Shown piece after piece: positions 6,350 through 10,087 of a stretch of 10,087 nucleotides of DNA. The stretch's first letter is position 1. The number at the start of each line of letters is the position of its first letter. The translations under genes were made by a program, and so were the position numbers. Origin of the DNA: Baffinella frigidus (Eukaryota; Cryptophyceae; Cryptomonadales; Baffinellaceae); assembly GCA_026770585.1 (NCBI GenBank), contig MU646566.1:403156-413242 (forward strand), in the 5' to 3' direction. The notes beneath the pieces were generated by a model. That model saw only the letters and a list, made by a program, of their open reading frames with translations, did not search any database and was not told where the DNA came from.

Positions 6350-6442
6350 TCTATGACTGAATCGATGCGGTCTCGCGTCCTTTTATGTCTGAATCGGTGC
6401 GGTCTCGCGTCCTTCTATGTCTGAATCGGTGCGGTTTCGCAG
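6350..6442. repeat. Three 32-bp tandem repeats
   Basis: The unit TCTATGACTGAATCGATGCG plus GTCTCGCGTCCT repeats at an exact 32-bp spacing (TATG at 6352, 6384, 6416), with a few substitutions and a truncated last copy. Confidence 0.85.
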
Positions 6443-6518
6443 GGGGTCGGGGGGCGGGCTGGTCGCGCCGCCCACAACGCCCGCCGCGAAGCGCAGACTC
6501 TCTGCCCTCCCGGTTTCA

Positions 6519-6732
6519 CCCTATACCCTAAACTCTAAACCCTAAGCCCTAAACCCTGAACCCTAAACCCTCAACCCTAAACCCTAAACCCCAAAACCCA
6601 AACCCTAAACCCCTAACCCCAAACCCTGAACCCCAAACCCTAAACCCCAAACCCTAAACCCTAAACCCCAAACCCTAAACCCCAAGCCCTAAACCCTAAA
6701 CCCTACCCCCCCTCAAACCCTAAACGTTAAAC
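6519..6732. repeat. Interstitial telomere-like CCCTAAA array
   Basis: About 200 bp of CCCTAAA with variants (CCCCAAA, CCCTGAA, CCCTCAA, CCCTAAG). This is the C-rich strand of a TTTAGGG-type telomere, as in plants and several alveolates. Its degeneracy and the complex sequence on both sides argue for an old interstitial tract rather than a live chromosome end. Confidence 0.88.
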
Positions 6733-6758
6733 AGGCAACACTAAACCTTCCTACTGCA

Positions 6759-6775
6759 GGGGGGGGGGGGGGGGG
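6759..6775 (+). repeat. G17 homopolymer
   Basis: Seventeen G in a row after CTGCA, shortly downstream of the telomere-like array and followed by a G-rich GGAGGGGGAGGAGG stretch. The length may be affected by sequencing error. Confidence 0.75.
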
Positions 6776-6810
6776 AGGGGGAGGAGGCGTCTCCGCTGAG
6801 CGAGCAGGAG

Positions 6811-7190
6811 GATGGCGCGCGGATGGCTGCGTCGTGGAGGTGCGCGCCTGTCAGCATCTGTCAGCACGCGCCCCTTTTGCAGCCGGCGATGTGTCTGATG
6901 CAGCCATCTATGCGCCTCTTGCAGCCATCTACTTGCCTCTTGCAGCCGTCTACACGTGTGCACTGAGGATGGCGCGCGGATGGCTGCGTCGTGGAGATGT
7001 TAGCACGCGCCCCTTTTGCAGCCATCACGAGCCTCTTGCAGCCATCTACGTCTTTCCTGCCTGTCAGCACGCGCCCCTTTTGCAACCGGCTATGTGCCTG
7101 ATGCAGCCCTCCATTTGCCTTTTTCAGCCATCTACTTGCCTTTTGCAGCCATCTACTTGCCTGTTGCAGCCGTCTACACGTGTGCACTGC
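6811..7190. repeat. 157-bp tandem repeat with internal 21-bp period
   Basis: GATGGCGCGCGGATGGCTGC begins at 6811 and again at 6968 (157-bp period). A third, partial unit starts near 7061 (CTGTCAGCACGCGCCCCTTT). Each unit contains several 21-bp subunits of the form TTTTGCAGCCATCTACTTGC. The end is GCCGTCTACACGTGTGCACTG. An inverted copy lies at 8171-8325. The 21-bp period (a multiple of three) gives open frames with seven-residue repeats in several frames, so these frames are not evidence of a protein. Confidence 0.85.
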
Positions 7191-7218
7191 TTGATGCGAG
7201 CGCATCGCGGGCGCCGCC

Positions 7219-7284
7219 TTTCCGTTACCTTATCCGTAGGAACCCCCCAATGTCCCAACGGGTTGCCTACCGTAGGGTCTTAAC
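7219..7284 (-). repeat. Inverted mate of the 5503-5573 repeat
   Basis: Reverse complement of 5503-5573, including TTACCTTATCCGTAGGAACC and CTACCGTAGGG. Separated from its mate by about 1.65 kb. Confidence 0.75.
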
Positions 7285-7323
7285 GCCACACCATCGCGGG
7301 AGTGACACGTCCGCGTGTCTCCT

Positions 7324-7522
7324 GAGAGAGTGAGCGCAAGAGAGAGAGAGAGCAAGCGAGAGGGAGAGAGGGAGAGAGGGAGAGAGGGAGAGAGGGAGGG
7401 AGAGAGAGGGCGGCAGAGAGAGAGAGAGAGATAGAGAGAGAGAGAGGCACCTCTCTCACACCCTCGCACCAATGGGATCTCTCTCTCTATCTCTCTCTCT
7501 CTATCTCTCTCTCTCTCTCTCT
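7324..7522. repeat. Inverted GA / CT microsatellite pair
   Basis: A GA-rich tract (7324-7446, with GGGAGA and GATAGA variants) is followed about 30 bp later by a CT tract (7477-7522, with CTAT variants). The two are complementary and could form a long hairpin. Confidence 0.8.
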
Positions 7523-7571
7523 GGTCGGTGGGAGTGCACACACGGCGGCCGTGTCGCTGCTAAGAACGGTG

Positions 7572-7778
7572 TGCGTAGAGTAAAGAATAAGTTGACGGAT
7601 TTGTGGGGGAGTTGACTTAGGAAAACGACTTTTAAAAGGTTTTTCGGGGGGGGGCAGGCGACTCGCGGCGGAGGAGCGCCGGAAAGCGCTTGTCTTTGTC
7701 TCAAACCCCCCCTTTTCAAATTCGTCTTCCTAAGTCAACCACCCCACAAATCCGTCAACTTAGTTTTTACTCTACGCA
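7572..7778. mobile_element. Foldback, AGTTGACTTAGG family, enclosing a gene fragment
   Basis: Arms of about 67 bp (7572-7638 and 7712-7778) begin TGCGTAGAGTAAA and contain AGTTGACGGATTTGTGGGG and GTTGACTTAGGAA. The loop between them (about 7639-7711) holds GCAGGCGACTCGCGGCGGAG, a match to the start of the repeated gene fragment at 7911 and 8341. No target duplication is evident. Confidence 0.75.
7654..7700 (+). pseudogene. Short gene fragment in foldback loop
   Basis: It translates as RRLAAEERRKALVF, of which RRLAAEER equals the lead-in of the copy at 8341. Isolated between transposon arms with no start and no continuation. Probably captured or overrun sequence. Confidence 0.5.
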
Positions 7779-7832
7779 TAAATTGACGGATTTGTAGGGG
7801 AGTTGACTTTAGGAAAGGGCTTTTAAAAGGGT
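7779..7832. repeat. Partial copy of the AGTTGACTTAGG element
   Basis: TAAATTGACGGATTTGTAGG followed by AGTTGACTTTAGG and CTTTTAAAAGGG repeats, in direct orientation, the left arm of the element ending at 7778. A further piece (GGATTTGTGGGGAGGTTGAC, about 7933-7970) interrupts the gene fragment at 7911. Confidence 0.7.
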
Positions 7833-7910
7833 TTCCCTGAGATAAGTCTGATGTGTGGCGGGGGCGGGGGGGCGAAATTGTTTCCAGCTCGGATAAAGTT
7901 GATTGATGAT

Positions 7911-8018
7911 CGCAGGCGGCTAGCGGCTGAGGAGGGATTTGTGGGGAGGTTGACTTAGGAAAACGACTTTTGGCATGACAGAGGAGAGGAGTCGCTTCGA
8001 CACGGAGAAGGGTGCGGC
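7911..8018 (+). pseudogene. Charged-protein gene fragment, copy 1
   Basis: The sequence encoding RRLAAEE (7913-7934) is cut by about 38 bp of AGTTGACTTAGG element. It then resumes with ATG at 7975: MTEERSRFDTEKGA. At about 8018 it runs into a diverged ACATGTTTGATTTAAAAG-family element. Copy 2 at 8341 shows the uninterrupted order. Function unknown. Confidence 0.6.
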
Positions 8019-8130
8019 AAACGGCCTATCAAACCGGATTCTGGCCCTCATCAAATTTACTTCGGGCCCGAATTGACCTTCGTGCAACTCCTATGAACAC
8101 ATAGGGAACCGTTTCCTTTCAAATTAAACA
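8017..8130. mobile_element. Diverged ACATGTTTGATTTAAAAG-family element
   Basis: The interior matches 5175-5288: TCAAACC, CTGATTCTG-like, GGGCCC, then CTATGAACACATAGGG and a degraded right arm (CCGTTTCCTTTCAAATTAAAC). The left arm is mostly lost. It lies within gene-fragment copy 1. Confidence 0.7.
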
Positions 8131-8170
8131 CGCCCCCGGATTCGCGTGCCTGATGGGCGGTGGGGGGACA

Positions 8171-8325
8171 GGCGTCTACACGTGTAGACGGCTGCAACAG
8201 ACAAGTAGATGGCTGCAAAAGGCAAGTAGATGGCTGCAACAGGCACATAGATGGCTGCATCAGGCACATAGCCGGCTGCAAAAGGGGCGCGTGCTGACAG
8301 GTGCTGACAGGCGCGCACCTCCCGT
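8171..8325 (-). repeat. Inverted copy of the 157-bp repeat
   Basis: Reverse complement of the unit at 6836-6957, with five 21-bp subunits (GATGGCTGCAAAAGGCAAGT type) and TGCTGACAGGTGCTGACAGG at the far end. Its left end is a perfect 18-bp palindrome, CGTCTACACGTGTAGACG (8173-8190), of which the other copies show only half. Confidence 0.85.
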
Positions 8326-8340
8326 GTCTGATGTGCGGGG

Positions 8341-8524
8341 GGCAGGCGGCTGGCGGCGGAGGAGCGGGGCATGACAGAGGAGCGGAGTCGCTTCGATGCG
8401 GAGAAAGTGGCGGGGGCCGAGGCGGAGAGGGAGAAGGATGGGCGGTACCAGGCCTCTGAGAAGGACAAGGAGGTTCTCGTGTGGCCCTTCCTCCCAAAGC
8501 CCGCCTGGCGAAAATGCGCCGTTG
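8341..8524 (+). pseudogene. Charged-protein gene fragment, copy 2 (longest intact)
   Basis: An open frame from RRLAAEERG into MTEERSRFDAEKVAGAEAER, then EKDGRYQASEKDKEVLVWPF, LPKPAWRKC (ATG at 8371). It is highly charged, probably helical, with no recognised domain. The frame enters a foldback element at about 8525 and stops after about 20 more codons. It lies beside three other partial copies in the same orientation, so it may be a tandemly duplicated exon. It serves as the uninterrupted reference for the copies at 7911 and 9471. It could still be a live exon; no splice signals settle this. Confidence 0.5.
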
Positions 8525-8827
8525 TGTGTCATCTTATGGGTGAAAGATGCTATCTTGTCATCAATCTCATGTATAAGATAGCATAAAACTTCACTTCCTC
8601 GAATTTGCCGACCCGACCCCGAATCCAAGCCAACCCGAATTCTACGATATGATGCATCGTAATAGATCGTACTATTGTACTTTTCGGGTCAGCGCGGATT
8701 TTCTCGAGGTCGGGTCGGGGTGTCGGGAAATGAAAATCTCGATAATTGGTGTGTCCATCTAAAGTTTTATGCTATCTTATGCATTGATATGATGACAAGA
8801 TGCACCCCCCACCCATAATATGTCACA
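8525..8827. mobile_element. Foldback element with CTATCTT / AAGATAG arms
   Basis: Arms of about 67 bp (8525-8591, 8761-8827) include ATAAGATAGCATAAAACTT and CTTGTCATC in both, with several indels. The interior has CCGACCCGACCCC (from about 8609) against GGTCGGGTCGGGG (8708-8720), an inner stem. It interrupts the sequence between gene-fragment copies 2 and 3. Confidence 0.7.
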
Positions 8828-8914
8828 AATACTAGAGCCCTTTTTCGATTTTTTCGATTTTTCCCGACTCCCCGACCCCGACCCAAAATCCGCGCTGACC
8901 CGAAAAGTACAATA
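8673..8914. repeat. Second inverted repeat overlapping the 8525 element
   Basis: TATTGTACTTTTCGGGTCAG and the following CGCGGATTTT...CGGGG (8673-8720) are inverted at about 8870-8914. One arm is inside the 8525-8827 element and the other outside it, so two palindromes interlock. Confidence 0.75.
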
Positions 8915-9079
8915 AGCGGAGAGGGAGAAGGATGGGCGGTACAAGGCCTCCAAGAAGGACGATGAGGTTCTCGTGTGGCCCCTCTTCCCAGAGTCCGCGT
9001 CTCACCACCCTCGGTTACCTCCACAGAGTCTCTGAATTCATCTCGGAAGATAAGAAGGATACGGAAACACGCCCTGCCC
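8915..9079 (+). pseudogene. Charged-protein gene fragment, copy 3 (frameshifted)
   Basis: AEREKDGRYKASKKDDEVLV then WPLFPES aligns with copy 2. The original frame ends in a stop at about 9037, but shifting by one base near 8995 opens RLTTLGYLHRVSEFISEDKK, DTETRP, which looks more protein-like and extends the family beyond copy 2. It ends at a foldback element (9080). Either a frameshift or an unrecognised short intron separates the two parts. Confidence 0.5.
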
Positions 9080-9219
9080 TCATACGGAAACACTTATAAT
9101 TCATAAACTGGATTTCAATCAAAATTACTACACGTTTTCTTTAATATTACTATTGAAGATCGTTTTGTGTAGTAAATTTCATTGAATCCAGTTTATGAAT
9201 TATGAGTGTTTGCGTATGA
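9080..9219. mobile_element. Foldback MITE with GTGTAGTAA inner motif
   Basis: Arms 9080-9133 and 9167-9219 (TCATACGSAAACACT, TTCATAAACTGGATT) are almost identical. The inner ends are AAAATTACTACAC and GTGTAGTAAATTTCATTGAA. CCC flanks both sides (9077-9079, 9220-9222), a weak candidate duplication. It shares inner motif and spacing with 3451-3585. Confidence 0.78.
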
Positions 9220-9249
9220 CCCCGTGCGCTCCTGGGACAGCCCTGAGAT

Positions 9250-9469
9250 CCACACGAGGCTATCCATGCGAACAGATTCATAAGTCAACACGCGAGAGCA
9301 GAAAGATGCTCTAGAGAGTCACCTACCCAGAGTCATATATCACCGAGTATACAACAGTATACGAAGATTATTGCCCAGGAAACACGCCAAAAGCCAGCAA
9401 TTGATCACGTTTCCCCTGAAAAAAGCAGGAAGAAACGTGATCATTTCCCACATGGATAGCCTCGTGTGG
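9250..9469. mobile_element. MITE, CCACACGAGG family (copy A), 2-bp TSD
   Basis: The termini CCACACGAGGCTATCCATG are exact at both ends (9250-9268, 9451-9469). AT flanks both sides (9248-9249, 9470-9471). It shares an internal block (ATTATTGCCCAGGAAACACG onward, 9369-9414) with copy B but has a private left insert (about 9290-9365). Inner stem GATCACGTTTC/GAAACGTGATC. Confidence 0.85.
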
Positions 9470-9531
9470 ATAGGGAGAGTTGCTTTACTGATCTCGTTTC
9501 GACGGAGTGATGTGGGCCAGAGGTGGAGGAT

Positions 9532-9722
9532 CCACACGAGGATGCCAGAGGGGCCTATTTAAAACCGACGTGCTTTTAAAAGAGGGCATTCGTGTAGTAA
9601 TTTTCGTTGAACGGCCACGTGACTCTGCTCACATTGCACAGTCAGGAGGTTACTTTACCTTATCCTGGTACAAATATTTACAACCCCACATGTAAATAGG
9701 CCCCTCTAGCATTCTCGAGTGG
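9532..9722. mobile_element. MITE, CCACACGAGG family (copy C), 2-bp TSD
   Basis: Arms of about 30 bp (9532-9561, 9693-9722; CCACWCGAGRATGC then AGAGGGGCCTATTTA) have three mismatches. AT flanks both sides (9530-9531, 9723-9724). The interior differs from A and B and contains GTGTAGTAATTTTCGTTGAA (9592-9611), the motif of the 3451 and 9080 elements. Confidence 0.78.
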
Positions 9723-9748
9723 ATGGGCGGTACCAGGCTTCCAACAAG

Positions 9749-9929
9749 CCACACGAGGCTATCCATGCGAACAGATTCATAAGTTAATTATTGGATTATT
9801 GCCCAGGAAACACGCCAAAAGTCAGCATTTGATCACGTTTCCGTACAGACATCCGTACGGAAACGTGATCATTTCCCCACAAATTTTAAAATGTCCTTTT
9901 ATTCTGTTCGCATGGATAGCCTCGTGTGG
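9749..9929. mobile_element. MITE, CCACACGAGG family (copy B), 2-bp TSD
   Basis: Arms start CCACACGAGGCTATCCATGC and continue GAACAG at both ends. AG flanks both sides (9747-9748, 9930-9931); AG is not self-complementary, so the duplication is real. A perfect 17-bp central stem TGATCACGTTTCCGTAC (9830-9846) pairs with 9855-9871 around an 8-base loop. It is inserted in gene-fragment copy 4. Confidence 0.85.
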
Positions 9930-9998
9930 AGGACAAGGAGGTGCCACCACGGGTTTCCACCGCAGCCCCAGCATGTTAATAGGGTAACGGCCTGAAAA

Positions 9999-10087
9999 TG
10001 GGGTAGTTAGGCCTACGGCATTGCCTAGGACCTCCTACCGTAGGCCGAGACTTTTTGGTCCTAGGATCCCTCGGCCTACGGTAGGAG
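9999..10087. repeat. CCTACGG palindromic repeat, cut by window end
   Basis: CTCCTACCGTAGGCCGAG (10032-10049) is exactly inverted at 10070-10087 with a 20-bp loop containing GGTCCTAGGATCC. The opening GGGTAGTTAGGCCTAC resembles 1135-1150. The full extent is not visible. Confidence 0.7.

Larger units (their letters stand above)
9471..9960 (+). pseudogene. Charged-protein gene fragment, copy 4, split by MITEs
   Basis: Remnant pieces lie between transposons: 9490-9531 (CTCGTTTCGACGGAG, GGTGGAGGAT), 9723-9748 (ATGGGCGGTACCAGGCTTCC) and 9932-9960 (GACAAGGAGGTGCC). Joined in order they follow copy 2. Element C interrupts GGAT|GGGCGG and element B interrupts AAG|GACAAGG. The remnants are too diverged to restore a frame. 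Confidence 0.55.

Noticed and set aside
6811-7190. Possible CRISPR array
   Set aside because: The 21-bp units are contiguous variants with no unique spacers, and the genome context is eukaryotic.
6834-7333. Open frames with seven-residue repeats (QPSTCLL or RWLQKAS type)
   Set aside because: The 21-bp DNA period keeps several frames on both strands open at once, and copies occur in both orientations in non-coding context.

Overview
The window looks like nuclear DNA from a eukaryotic protist or alga. It has intron-like gaps between phase-matched coding segments, pyrimidine-rich splice acceptors, long simple repeats, and about 200 bp of degenerate CCCTAAA (TTTAGGG-type) telomere-like repeat. 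One exon matches the N-terminus of a P5B-type cation ATPase, a group known from animals, fungi and many protists but not land plants. With TTTAGGG repeats this suggests an alveolate or stramenopile-like lineage (a chromerid-type alga would fit), but this is inference. I see no bacterial operons, rRNA, tRNA or CRISPR array.

Layout. 1-1205: back-to-back foldback (inverted-repeat) elements, including three members of one family flanked by 5-bp target duplications (299-428, 750-898, 938-1089). 1341-1848 minus: the N-terminal exon of a P5B ATPase, with no later exon recognised to its left. 1849-2143: a short divergent gap. 2144-4435 plus: a predicted three-exon gene of unknown function whose second intron (about 1.5 kb) is a purine-rich minisatellite carrying three more foldback elements. 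4436-5145: a strong hairpin, a 32-bp tandem duplication, a (GA)n tract and another foldback. 5146-5735: a three-copy palindromic family and another inverted element. 5736-6460: degenerate minisatellite, AT microsatellite, a 50-bp duplication and 32-bp tandem repeats. 6519-6732: telomere-like tract. 6811-7185: a 157-bp tandem repeat with an internal 21-bp period, whose inverted copy lies at 8171-8325. 7219-7522: one arm of a distant inverted repeat and a GA/CT microsatellite pair. 7572-9960: several decayed copies of one charged-protein gene fragment, broken by foldback transposons; two insertions have intact sister sites elsewhere in the window. 9990-10087: a CCTACGG-type palindrome cut by the window edge.

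No transposase or reverse transcriptase was recognised, so the mobile sequences appear non-autonomous (MITE/foldback type). The main result is the density of foldback DNA, about twenty units in 10 kb. Several short families can be defined here by shared termini and target-site duplications, and they sit in the spaces around and inside genes and a decaying gene family.
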